DNA from: Clytia hemisphaerica
Taxonomy: Eukaryota > Cnidaria > Hydrozoa > Leptothecata > Clytiidae
Assembly: GCA_902728285.1 (NCBI GenBank)
Contig: CACVBU010000758.1
Coordinates: forward strand, 1,116,001 to 1,180,000
Direction: 5' to 3'
DNA length: 64,000 bases
Both the position numbers and the translations under genes were made by a program. The notes under the pieces were generated by a model. That model saw only the letters and a program-made list of their open reading frames with translations. It did no database searches and was not told where the DNA came from. Shown piece by piece: positions 34,001-53,105 of the stretch; position 1 is the first letter of the stretch, and each line of letters begins with the position of its first letter.

Positions 34001-37000
34001 ATTAATTGCGATTCTTCACACAAATAGACTTACCAATTTTGTGTGAGTGTACACGGAACCGAAAAGCATGCATTTTCATCCCTTCTTTGTTACGGTACCG
34101 GCATTCTGCACTCATGTGGAACTCTATGAGTAAAGAAAGTTTTCTTTGTTACATTTCTTCCCCTCAAACTAAAAATCGTCTCGTTAGAAAAATACAACTG
34201 AAAATTTCACTTCATCGGAAAATAAATCCATGACATGGCGCCATTAATCAGTGGTCAAAGCAGTTTTTTTCTGTGAGACGGAAAAACTTTTTAATAGAGA
34301 TATTTTGGTACACAGTGACACCCGCAGGGCCCATCATGGTTAGGGCCATGTAAAATCAGCCATAAACACAGTTTTAATACGAGATATCTTTCTGATAGAA
34401 TTATTCTAGAGGATAAAATCAATATTTCTTGCTAAAATAACCATTTCTAACTGAGACAGAAACTTTGACAAAAATTTCTGTGAGACGGAAATCCGTCTGA
34501 GACGGAAGAACTTTGATCACTGAATTAATACCCCCATCAAAATAATGAAGGATATTTTTGAAAAACTAATTTTCGTAAAAAGTAGAACTTAAATCCATAA
34601 CTCGAGGGGCTTTGAGGGGCTAGAACAGAGGCTAAATAATGGTTGGCTGGTAAAATGAATCCTTTTGAAAGCCACTGTTATAGCCCCTCTAAGCCCCCCC
34701 CCCCGATTTTGCAGTCTAAAGGTCGATGATTAATCAAATAGAAATAAAAAACTTACTTTTTTGATGAGGTGGTATGGAAGTGTGCATGTTTTGAAGGAGG
34801 TAAATGCCGGCAAAATATTTTGGTCTGAAATACAAATTCAGTGTGATTCTTAATCTCAGAACAGATTCTGATTACTCTGAATATATTAAGAACAAGTTAA
34901 GAACCACAAGAGGCTTCACAGACTCTAAAACACCAAATATCTTAGGAAACGGTTAAGACTCACAAAATGGTGAAAATAAGAACACTTTAAGAACAAAAAC
35001 TTCAAATTTAAGAACATCCGAATGCCTTCCTACCTTTTCGAAGTTGTTATGAATGTAAATCCAGAGTGATCTTTCGTTTTTCCATCTTTCATGAAAAAGA
35101 GAAAACATAATGTTAAAAGAATGACAAATCTTCAGGAAAAATCGTTTGAAAAAATTGCTTTCCTCAAGAATTTCACTGGATTTTATTTTCCCACTTGGAA
35201 AATATTTCCATCGGAGCAGGGGAATACATTTTAGACAATTATTTTACAGCGATTTTCTTACTGTATAAAGGAGATTTAAAATTCGTTTCTATATCCCTGG
35301 TTAAATAAATAAATAGGTGAACTGAGCATTTGGTGATACCTTTGAAGCTATCCACGTGTAAGTAGTGGACCTCCAAGACCAAATATTTTGCTTTCGACCT
35401 TCCACCAATGTGAAAGGCTACATCTGAATAATTAAAGTAGAAAAGTTCGAAATTAAATACAGGTCTGTTTTAGCTTTGCAACTGGTTGGTAGAACAATGT
35501 ATACTTAGTTCGCTGTTAACCCAGGCTAGGATAATTTTGGTGAAAAAAACGCATATGCTGCATTCCTAAAGTGAATATCGGTGATCTAGTGTGAATCAGA
35601 TTTTGAGCCATATCTAGTTAATGTCATCTGAGCTTTGAAGGTATCTACGGAAATTTCAAATGTCATTGCCATACTACGCAACGTTATACGTGAGACACTT
35701 TGGTATAGAGTTAAAGATAGGTGGGAAAGATAAATAAAAGCTTTAATTGCAATATTCCGTATAAGTTTCATAAAAGTCGTTCGAAGAAATGTAAAGTTTC
35801 AAGAGAGATATACCTTTCGGCATTTGAAGTGGAGGAGCGTTCTTTCCCCAAGCATATTTGATTTCTGCCCTATATCCATCCTTGCATACTTTTGGATGCC
35901 CATGCCCGTTGTCCCTAAAACGTAAGAAAATACGTAGCAAAGTGAAACTTTTTCTGATAAGTACTTACCTAAAACAATCCAAAAGTAAACAAACAAACGA
36001 AAACATTTCCGCCGAAAATTGAAACTCCCGAATAATTCGAGAGACGAACCAAAGGTGACTGACTTTAAAAAGACTCTGCAATCTTCTTGAAGTCTATCGT
36101 GGATAAAGCACCTGGGTGAGCGCACTCGATTCAAAATGACCGTACGTGCGGCCCAAAACTAAGCCTTTGGAATCGATAGATAAAGCACGATGATGGACTT
36201 CTTTCAGGCTACGGAACTTTTCTACAAGTTAAGCGGAAAACAAGATAGACCTCACGACGAAAAAGTCAAGTGGAAATTCGTTCTAGAAGCAAAGTTTACT
36301 TCTTTGCTGGGTAAGCCTGTCTAGCTTTCGCTCTCAAAAATCAAAAGTTTGAAATATTCTACCGTTCGCTTGACGAAGATTCTTACCAAATTTTGTCTTT
36401 CAAGAAAGGTTCTTCGCAACTGAAGATCATCATGTGGTGTGCTACTCTCATGTTTCCTATTGGCTCAAATCTGACTGAAAATGGAAGAAATTTTCGCATT
36501 AAGGGTCAGTAGAAAAAGAATTGTTATATTTGCTTTATCAATGTTTTGTTGATATTTTAAAACAAGTTACTTTTCATCCAAGTTGACTGAGATCTCTTTG
36601 GATCGGGTGCGAGTGGTGGCGAGTGATAATTTTCAAGTTTATATCTTTGGATCAACCGTCAAGATTTAACCTGGGGGTGGTATTCAGGCAAATTGACCGA
36701 CGGGTATATGTGGTAGTTAAGGGTATGTTTTTCAAGATAGTATAAATGCACTGTAAGGGTGGAATTTTGATAAAGCCATGAAAAATTGCAAATTCTGTCC
36801 CGAAAATCCTTTTTTCTATAAGGGTTGAAAATTTTAGAAAAATGCATATGGGTATGAATTTCACCGATTTTTTTGCTGCACTTTAAGGCTGCGATTCTAA
36901 AAGCCATTTTTTTCGCCGCACATACCGTCCGTTGGTAAACCCCTCGCCCCGGTAGATTTAATGAATGATAAACTTACTGATATAGAGATCTTGATCTGGC

Positions 37001-38005
37001 ATTTTCATTGCATAGCTTAACACTGTATCTGGCTGGGGAATGGGGAAAAATAAGATATTAAATTAACATTTTGTTGAAACAAATTTGGCACACTAATTTA
37101 CTTTGTGTTAACACGTCTTATTTCTATACCCCTGGTTTGTAACTCAAGTTTGCGAGGTGCAAGGTATGTTCGAACCTTGGAAAATCTTTAAGTCCTTTTA
37201 AACCTATTTTGCCTTTTTTTTCAAAGTGTCAACATCCCTACGCATTATCATATCCCAGCTGACACACAACGTTGTTTCGACGTTCATTTAACGTTGTATG
37301 GACGTTGTGAACGTTAGATAAACGTTGAAACAACGTCGTGTGCCAGCTGGGATACTAAAACGATGCTTGCGATAAACTGATTTAAAATACATTCGAAATT
37401 TTCAAAATTTCAAATCTTCATATCCCTACTCTTCTGGGGGGGGGGTCAATTTGCTATTTTTCGGAAAAAATCACCCCAATAGTAATAGTATTTTATAATG
37501 ACCCCCACCATTTTCCTGCAAAAGTGCTAAAACCTTCATTTTCCTAGAGAGGTTTGAGGTTTTTAGGAGAAACACTCAATAATCACTTAATATTGACCCC
37601 CCCCTATTTTATGACTTTTCTCCCTAAAGTACCAACCCACCCACCCCTATACTACAAGCATAGAAGAGTACATACTAGAATGTTCTCAAATTCTAATTGC
37701 GGGATTTCTGATATCTTGCAACCTCCTTGGGAGATTGTGAACCAATTCGAATGGCAATTGATTTAAACGACGTGATAAATGTCTGACTTCTAGCTTTTGA
37801 ATTCGAGCTGAAGAGAATTTAAATATTATCAACACAGACAACAAACCTTCTGTGGTGACACTCCTGGCATCACGATTTTATGTCGCTTCAAATCCGGTGA
37901 GTCATCGAAGTCTTCCATTGTATTGTCAACAAAATCCTCCACAAAATCAGCACTGACAACAAACCAACATAATGCAAAGATGACCAAGTTTGAAAACATC
38001 GCCAT
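19001..38005 (-). CDS. PHM: secreted monofunctional peptidylglycine alpha-hydroxylating monooxygenase
   Basis: This copper enzyme hydroxylates the alpha-carbon of C-terminal glycine in neuropeptide precursors, using ascorbate and oxygen, inside secretory granules. Twelve exons join to 348 codons: 38005-37847, 37032-36978, 36474-36387, 35914-35814, 35423-35340, 35085-35034, 34824-34757, 34123-34034, 20679-20603, 19882-19832, 19583-19531 and 19169-19001. The first exon encodes a signal peptide (hydrophobic residues 4-18). Copper ligands are all present: the His pair of AHHMMIF, His of LEVHYL, His-x-His of RVHSHK, and Met of DEMC. Two sites differ from the mammalian enzyme: Gln of VLQVHY (Gln170, rat numbering) is Glu, and Asn of DEMCN (Asn316) is Thr. 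The protein ends soon after DVTLAEMERR, with no PAL domain, so the product would need a separate PAL. Length matches the PHM-only enzyme of insects. The 13 kb intron between exons 8 and 9 holds another gene and a LINE. Confidence 0.93.
20388..20570. mobile_element. poly-G-ended MITE, short copy
   Basis: CCCGGGGGCAG at the left and CCCCCTCCCCCGGG at the right. Inside, GGGGTATGTGCGGA is answered by TCCGCACATACCCT, and ACTGACCCTTAGAGAG-type words repeat. It lies in a PHM intron. Confidence 0.7.
21455..21630. repeat. 42-bp palindromic minisatellite
   Basis: GGTGCACC recurs at about 21478, 21519, 21561 and 21603 (period 41-42). Each unit contains the near-palindrome GACGAGTTAATTAACTCGT followed by AGATTAAGGTGCACC. 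Four units, in the large PHM intron. Confidence 0.88.
21893..23045. repeat. 66-bp satellite, about 17 units
   Basis: Highly uniform tandem units of 66 bp (example start CTTATTCTAAGTAACGATTT). Because 66 is a multiple of three and the unit lacks stops in one minus-strand frame, it produces a 394-codon open frame with a 22-residue repeat. The frame has no other support as a gene. It lies in the large PHM intron. Confidence 0.95.
23983..24258. repeat. 37-bp minisatellite derived from the 3' end of the nested gene
   Basis: Seven units with a period of 37 (TCGTACAACCATG at 24001, 24038 and so on). The unit nearest the gene contains the last codons, stop codon and AATAAA of the DNRLRE-like gene at 24216-24905; the other units repeat them downstream. 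An undetermined base (N) lies at 23982, at the array's far edge. Confidence 0.93.
24216..24905 (-). CDS. secreted DNRLRE-domain-like protein, nested in PHM intron
   Basis: A 229-residue protein with a clear signal peptide (MYLKGVLCLLVLYQVHC). The body resembles DNRLRE-type beta-sandwich proteins: ISIGQN, RTLIQFE, then a strand run WARVYMYFVRR, VHRIKRSW, FDVTGSMKAWAEG, NYGVLIKV and DLRFWNRH near the C-terminus. Cysteines at CQSC (near residue 132) and CKK suggest disulfides in an extracellular protein. The ATG at 24905 follows a good acceptor (TTTATAG|GA), so an untranslated first exon probably lies upstream near 26579-26650. The stop codon overlaps an AATAAA, and both fall inside the first unit of a 37-bp minisatellite. 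The gene lies within a 13 kb intron of PHM on the same strand. The family call is from memory of the fold pattern and moderately sure; the function is unknown, perhaps matrix or cell-surface. Confidence 0.62.
   Translation of the reverse strand: MYLKGVLCLLVLYQVHCYTKHDEGRGPLYKLNAVADTFLERYGVSYDRISIGQNLIGKHPQYPIKRTLIQFESLPASVCPVGKIEWARVYMYFVRRHRASWHKPSSAPWLDYEIDVHRIKRSWQESYARPRYRCQSCPHRAWYAPYLDLGRDAVNEPECKKTTIYALTPSSWQAFDVTGSMKAWAEGAPNYGVLIKVNDEKTEGVDLRFWNRHNSNANLRPYMVVRCKE
25187..26562. mobile_element. composite MITE: outer element with two nested GGGGACACGG elements
   Basis: The outer ends are TACACGTTTTTTTTTT and its inverse (AAAAAAACGTGTA), with 'aagaacat..aggctga' words just inside each end. 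Inside lie two copies, 25262-25770 and 25850-26357 (each about 509 bp), of an element with ends TTAAGCTAAGGGGACACGG and the inverse CCGTGTCCCCGTAGCTTTA. Both inner copies have the same internal inverted repeats (GATTGCAACAAAA pairs, and an ATTCAAATCGATTTGAAT palindrome). The whole lies in the presumed first intron of the DNRLRE-like gene. Confidence 0.8.
26579..26680 (-). promoter_or_regulatory. putative core promoter and untranslated exon of the DNRLRE-like gene
   Basis: On the minus strand a TATAAAA box (plus 26674-26680) is followed after about 30 nt by an A-rich leader, which ends at a good splice donor (GTAAGTT, plus 26572-26578). The acceptor at 24908 just before the ATG would complete a 5' UTR intron. 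Inferred from spacing only. Confidence 0.4.
27069..27264. mobile_element. MITE, TTAAAGGTTTTGTT family, copy 2
   Basis: Same ends and internal words as the copy at 10209-10418, about 196 bp. It lies in the large PHM intron. Confidence 0.75.
27459..28228. mobile_element. 770-bp piggyBac-like MITE with TTAA flanks
   Basis: Both ends show TTAA followed by CCCTATT(G/A)GCCCC, then a long G run and GTAGAATCTACCAC; the right end is the inverse. TTAA target sites and CCCT-type termini are typical of piggyBac elements. The interior has no transposase and contains TGATGACGTCAT words. In the left end about 26 bp separate the two TIR blocks. Confidence 0.75.
28530..32510 (-). mobile_element. CR1-like non-LTR retrotransposon, nearly complete
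   Basis: The ORF starts at the ATG at 32492 and runs to 29173. Domains in order: a hydrophobic N-terminus (IVTLLLLVYFL), a 2A-like motif, a PHD finger of C4HC3 pattern (residues 79-123), an AP endonuclease domain (HINTQS near 168, TETWL near 195, GDFNID at 309-314, SDHD at 372-375), and a reverse transcriptase in the downstream part (DYSKAFDTVD, GVPQGSILGP, YADD). One frame change near 30555, in a run of five A, splits the ORF into 645 codons and a 440-codon RT part. The 3' end appears to be an A-rich tail near 28530-28575. The element lies in the same orientation as PHM inside its large intron. CR1/L2-group assignment rests on domain order and RT motifs. Confidence 0.88.
32265..32288 (-). 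other. 2A-like ribosome-skipping motif in the LINE ORF
   Basis: Residues 69-76 of the LINE ORF read DIESNPGP, which fits the 2A consensus D-(V/I)-E-x-N-P-G-P. The preceding residues (GTDILLSG) are of the kind seen upstream of active 2A sequences. It lies between the hydrophobic N-terminus and the PHD finger. Such motifs are documented in non-LTR elements of sea urchins and other animals. Activity here is inferred. Confidence 0.85.
34249..34522. mobile_element. MITE with AGTGGTCAAAG termini
   Basis: Left end CAGTGGTCAAAGCAGTTTTT with CTGTGAGACGGA just inside. The right end is the inverse, with TCCGTCTGAGACGGA and CTTTGATCACTG. About 274 bp, in a PHM intron between exons 7 and 8. Confidence 0.78.
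34601..34708. repeat. short inverted-repeat element with GAGGGGCT ends
   Basis: CTCGAGGGGCTTTGAGGGGCTA at the left is answered by TAGCCCCTCTAAGCCCCC at the right, about 108 bp. It lies in the same PHM intron as the MITE at 34249-34522. Confidence 0.6.
36655..36965. mobile_element. degraded poly-G-type MITE
   Basis: Contains CCTGGGGGTGGTATTCAGG at the left and CCGCACATACCGTCC with CCCCTCGCCCCGG at the right, like the poly-G family but with weaker ends. PHM intron 2. Confidence 0.5.
37251..37354. mobile_element. 104-bp MITE with CCCAGCTG termini and AACGTT repeats
   Basis: Ends TATCCCAGCTGACACACAAC and the inverse (GTGTGCCAGCTGGGATA). The interior is made of AACGTT / ACGTTG words in both directions, so the whole folds into one hairpin. 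PHM intron 1. Confidence 0.82.
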
Positions 38006-39239
38006 ATTTGATTGAGGTTATGAAGAACTGGCTTCTATTAAGTTTTGTAAAGTTCTATTTGTAAAGAAGAAATAGAAAAGATAATATTGAAGGTCTTTAA
38101 AGAGAAATAAGATTCGAGGTTGTTTTCTAATGTTCGGAGTCTCTGTAAAGCTTTTTACAGCTCAACACCGTGGAATAACTCGAACATTCACAATGAACAC
38201 AAATTTGTTCGAGTGACAAAAGTTTCAAGTTATGGAGTAAGGTCAATAAGGCATTATTAGCAAAAGGAACCAGAATGCTCGTTCAATTGAAGGAGACATT
38301 CGAATTGTGAAGGTTCAAGTTAAAGAGGCTCCAGAGTGTCTTCTTGACTCGAGCAAGTCGTTTCGTCCCTTCATTTAACAAGCCTTAATAAACAAATCCC
38401 CACTATTACAAGACTCAGACATTATAAAAGACGAACTTTGTTTTGTTCGCGTTGTGGAGACCCGCTGTACTTTTCTAACTGTATTAGAAAACCCTTCGAA
38501 CCATCGATGTTCGAACGTATATAAAGGAGGACTTTGAGAGGTGAGTATTTGAGCCAAACCTTTTTTTCTAAAGCCTGTCTCAATGTAAGCTACAAGGAGA
38601 GACAAAAAATGGCTTCAACTTTTGATAGAACTTGTTGGAATATAATCAGGAGTGAAATATTATCAAAAAGAAAGAATCCAAAATTTTTTTTTTAAATATA
38701 AAGAAAAAATCTACTTCCAGAAGAACAATATACTGTAGTTTCAGTTTTCACAAGATAGTGATTCTTTGATCTCATATTAGAATCATACCTATACTTAGAA
38801 AATCCTCAATCTTCAATCCTCAATCCTCAATCTTCAAAATTTACAAAGATACAGCCGAGAGCTTATCACTGATTAAAAATCATCAAAATACAGCAAAAAA
38901 GACATATTTTATAGTCTGAGACAAAAGTTCTAAGCTGTTTTTTTGACAGAATGAATATTTTTTGAACTTGTTTTTCAGTAATGACGATTTCTTGATATGA
39001 TATTTGTTCCCTTTATTTGATAAAATGGCTATATTTGCAACTAGCACAAAAACTACACCACTGCTGCAGATTCTAACGAGACTTTCACTAAAGATGTTTA
39101 CTGTCCACAATCCGTCGTTTTAACCACAGCCTCCAAATGATTTCATGAAAACAAAATCTAAACATAACTCAGAATAAACTTGAAAGGTTGGTGGCACCTT
39201 GGTCTCTAACTGTTAAGAACAAATAAGAAGAACAAAAGT

Positions 39240-39370
39240 TACACACTTTTTTATAAGAATGCATTCTATAAGAACATTCATGATGTAACTGGCAAAAAAA
39301 TTAAGAATATGCTAAGAATCATGTAATTTGTCATTAGAACCTAAGAATGCCATTTGGATAATCTTTTCAC
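39240..39370. mobile_element. fragment of ATAAGAATG-type MITE
   Basis: CACACTTTTTTATAAGAATG and following words (AAGAACATTCATGATG, TAAGAATATGCTAAGAAT) match the family at 12703-12974. A matching right end is not obvious, so this copy is likely truncated. Confidence 0.5.
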
Positions 39371-39535
39371 AGTAAATTACCAATTATCCTACAGTAAGGC
39401 ACAAAAAGGCCATATTAAGCTTCAAGTGATTATCAAATGCTAGATTTAGGTTGAATTTGGATCCTTATTTTAGGGTGACTTTAATCAAAAAGTTATAAAA
39501 TTCTTAACAACATCGTCTATGCTTGTTTACCCGAG

Positions 39536-39578
39536 CCGCACTGATGAGTCCTGGGAAGGACGAAACACGTGTCTGCGG
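39536..39578 (+). ncRNA. type I hammerhead ribozyme (minimal stem III)
   Basis: All conserved parts are present and in order: stem I 5' strand CCGCA, core CTGATGA (39541-39547), stem II GTCC / GGAC closing the loop TGGGAA, core GAAA (39562-39565), a very short palindromic stem III (ACACGTGT, with two- or three-pair arms and a tiny loop), cleavage-site C at 39573, and stem I 3' strand TGCGG. All core bases match the consensus. The tiny stem III is typical of ribozymes in animal retrozymes and Penelope-like elements, which tend to cleave as dimers. No Penelope reverse transcriptase is seen nearby. Confidence 0.9.
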
Positions 39579-40163
39579 ATAGATGTATCAGATCCTTATA
39601 TGAAAATGTGAATTAAAGTATTCCTGAATATTTCTCTCCTGTTCTGAGTACATTTTAATAAGATTAATTTGACATTATAATTAAATCACGGTGAAAATCT
39701 CTTCCTGCTGGGATCGAATAAAAATTTTTCTTTCCCAATAATTCTATTGCAATATTAATATTCTACTTAACTTAAATTGATGCATATTTCTTATAAAAAC
39801 TTTTCTAGTAGTTTTGAGGCCAATTTTGAAATATTTTTGAAGATGTGCTAGGGAAACTTTTGATTGTTTGTTTGCAGTAACGAAGAACGACTACAAATAA
39901 CATTTCCAAACTTAAAAAGTATAAGCATTTAAGCCTTAGTCTTTCAAAAGTTGGCATGGAGCACCCACAAAGGGTGATAACAATTAAATTTGATTTTTTA
40001 CGATACTGCAAAGACAGAAAGTCTCATTAATAGTCTCATTGTTTTCTCATTTTAGCGTCCCATGGGTATCATTTTAGATTTTTACACATTGTTTCTGTAA
40101 ATTTCGATTTTAGAATCCTCATTCTGTATTAGATTTTTACTCTGAAGATGACCTCTTGTGAGT

Positions 40164-40508
40164 CCCGGGGGGGGGGGGGGGGTACTTAGGCAATTGGAGG
40201 GTACGGTATGTGCCGCCCTTAAGGGTACCTTTTTTGGACTTCCAAAGTCCCGCTAAGGGTCGGAAAAATCAGAAAATCAAATTTCAGTCCCAGTAAGGGG
40301 TCGGAAAAATGGGAAAATTTCAACTTTTTACCCCCTGAAAGATCGAAATTTGGTCAATATTGGTCAAATTAGTCCCGCTAAGGGTCGTAAAATTCCAAAA
40401 ATTTTCCTTTGTTTTCTCCTTTTTAGTCCCGGTAAGGGTCCAAAGTTCGAAAGTCGGGCGGCACCCCCCCCCCGTCAGCTCGCAACCCTAGTACCCCTCC
40501 CCGGGTTG
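40164..40508. mobile_element. poly-G-ended MITE, long copy
   Basis: CCC followed by 16 G (40167-40182) and GTACTTAGG at the left; the inverse (CCCTAGTACCCCTCCCCGGG) at the right. Inside, GGTATGTGCCGCCC pairs with GGGCGGCACC, and AGTCCCGCTAAGGGTCGGA-type units repeat at least four times. Confidence 0.83.
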
Positions 40509-41728
40509 TGAGTGAGGTCGAATATATAGTTTTTAATAAAAACAAAAGATGCTTCTAGTTATTTTGTTTGTCATTAAGCTGTTAGGCCAACGAAACATAT
40601 TTCAAAGACAGAAGGATGAAAAATGGAAAATAAATTTCCCAAAAAATTCATGACAGGCAAAAACTATTTGTAGGTAAAAAAGTGACAAAATTATTGGCCA
40701 CAAATTTTTGACTGATAAAAATTAAATCTCTTGTAAAGAGGTCGTTCTTCCTCAAACTGTGTTAAAGAGCAGAACAGCAACCATAGTTAAAAAAAGAGTA
40801 CAAAATATAAGAAAAAGAGATAAAAAATTCCATCATTCCTACAACTGGTTAAATGTAAAAAATATTCATCCTTATGGAGCAAAGAAATTGAATTTTTGAA
40901 AGCAAATAAGCATGAAATTTTCATCGCGTGCCGATTTCAATAAAACTCTAAAGAAATAATTTTGCCGTGCCATGGTGATATTTTGAAGTTGTTTATATTT
41001 GATATTTACCCTTAAATATATTATTATTGACCTAAGTAAAAATGAAAGCGATTTGGCAATAAAGAATGGTATAAAAGACTTAAAAAAGATCTATCTATAA
41101 AACGATATCAAATATTTTCTCTAAAATGCGATTACGACTAAAAAATCATCTATTACTTTTTCAGCCATGTTGACGCCGGCCCTTTTGACGCCAAACCAGT
41201 AGCGTGGTGGGTGGACCAAAATTCGGGCAGAATAGGGAGGTAATCTTAGATTTTTTTTTAATTTTGGCGCCCCCTATAAAAAGTCAATATGCTTCTAAAA
41301 TTTAAGAGAGCGAAGCGAGCACGAATTTTTTTCGGGTATTTTCTTTCTTTTTGGTCTAAAACTGCCAATTCTAAGATGTAAAAAAGCAAAAAGGTGCCGA
41401 GTATAGACCAATATAGGCCGTTTTTAATCGAGTGCCCCTCCTCCCCCTCGGGACTACTTTTCGCTTATATAGACCCTTACAGTGCAGAGAATATTAAGCA
41501 ATCTTTTGTTTAAACAGGCATTGGGTGGCGGTTTACATCTGTAGGAGAGAATCGACCCAATCCATATAGGCCATACAACTATTAAAAGCACGAAGTTGTC
41601 GTTAATGATGCCAACAACACTTTTATATAGAAGCGCTTATGCTCGAAAACTATGGTAAGAGTTGTGTCGAATCGAATCCAAAACTCCATCGACATCCACG
41701 TCATCATCATAATCATCATGATTTTCCT

Positions 41729-51873
<10,145 letters not shown>

Positions 51874-53105
51874 GATACAATAATTTGTTTGCTTCCTCTA
51901 TCATTTTGTTTATTTTTTTGTTTTGTTTTATTCTTTTTCTAAAAAAAAGTATGTAAAGTAAGTAAAATCCCCTAATTCAACCACCCATCAACTCTAATGC
52001 CACATGGTGGTTTAGATTTACTATATAGGGAGCGAATAACTTCAATGTCACAAATATTAAAAATATTTATTTTTCATGGTTCTGGCAAAGGGGTTGTATA
52101 ATAGAGCTGGTTAATCCAAGGTAAGATCCTATAAAATCAAGTCAGGTCTAAAATCTAAGCTAAGAATTGCGAAGCGATCGAGGGATCGCAAGTTGCTAGC
52201 TAAAGGTTATGAAAGGACACTCCAATCAATTCATGAAATTTTCAAAATTAAAGCAAAACAAAGAGTAATTGAAAAGTCAAGTTATTTTCTCCATATATTT
52301 CTGTTACTAAAAATAATAATGCCCAATTAATATTTACAAATTCTGGTTGGTTATAATATTATCTGGTGAAAGGCTTTAAAGAGATTTAACTGTTAGTGTT
52401 ATGCCTTTAGTGCAGTTCAACCATCAAGATATAGACGAGGGCGAGGGTCGTATCTTATATGCGTGATACTCATCATCAGAATTCGAAACAAAAGTATGAA
52501 GGAAAACAAAGGAAAGAAGTCAGACGCACATCTAAAGCATCAATTTTACTTGTCTAGGAAAGGTTAAAGATTCCTCTCTAGCCTTCGGTTATATCTGATT
52601 GAATTCGACAGCAGAAAAGGAACAAAAGGAACTTAATCTTTTTAGGATCCATGGCTGTTCTACACAAATATTTCTTTTGGAATTCTTGATGACGTAATCA
52701 TAACTATTATGAACGATCGATTTTATCTTAAGAAATAAATACTATAATAAATGGATACTAAAAATCTGCCAGTAATGCAAAAAAAGGTCAAAAATGCAGA
52801 AAAAAAACTGAAAATCTGAAAATTGATTTCAAACATAAGAGTCAATAAAAAGGGGTAATAATGACCCACCCACAAACATAAGATACCCATTACAAAGTTA
52901 TACACCCAAAATATTAGTTGCAGATAGAAAACTTAGTGCAATTTTGCCGGCAGCCGAATTTCAAATAACCATGGTCATTTGTTACGTCAGCCGACAAGCC
53001 TAATGTTGAGAATCCCAAATGCATTAATCTACCCATAAATATATTCCAATCGAAAACCGAACTTGCATTGTCTCTTCCAGCCTCTCCCTCTACTCCTGGA
53101 TTCCA
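51874..53105. other. intergenic spacer between RNF180 start and PAM end
   Basis: About 1.2 kb, AT-rich, with no gene visible. It should hold the RNF180 promoter and the PAM 3' UTR (both genes on the minus strand). No clear TATA box. Confidence 0.55.

Larger units (their letters stand above)
38006..41728. other. intergenic region between PHM and RNF180-like genes
   Basis: No convincing protein gene. It holds a TTCGA-rich inverted segment (38160-38340), a MITE fragment (39240-39370), a hammerhead ribozyme (39536-39578) and a poly-G MITE (40164-40508). The part just upstream of 38005 would contain the PHM promoter; no clear TATA box is seen. Confidence 0.6.
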
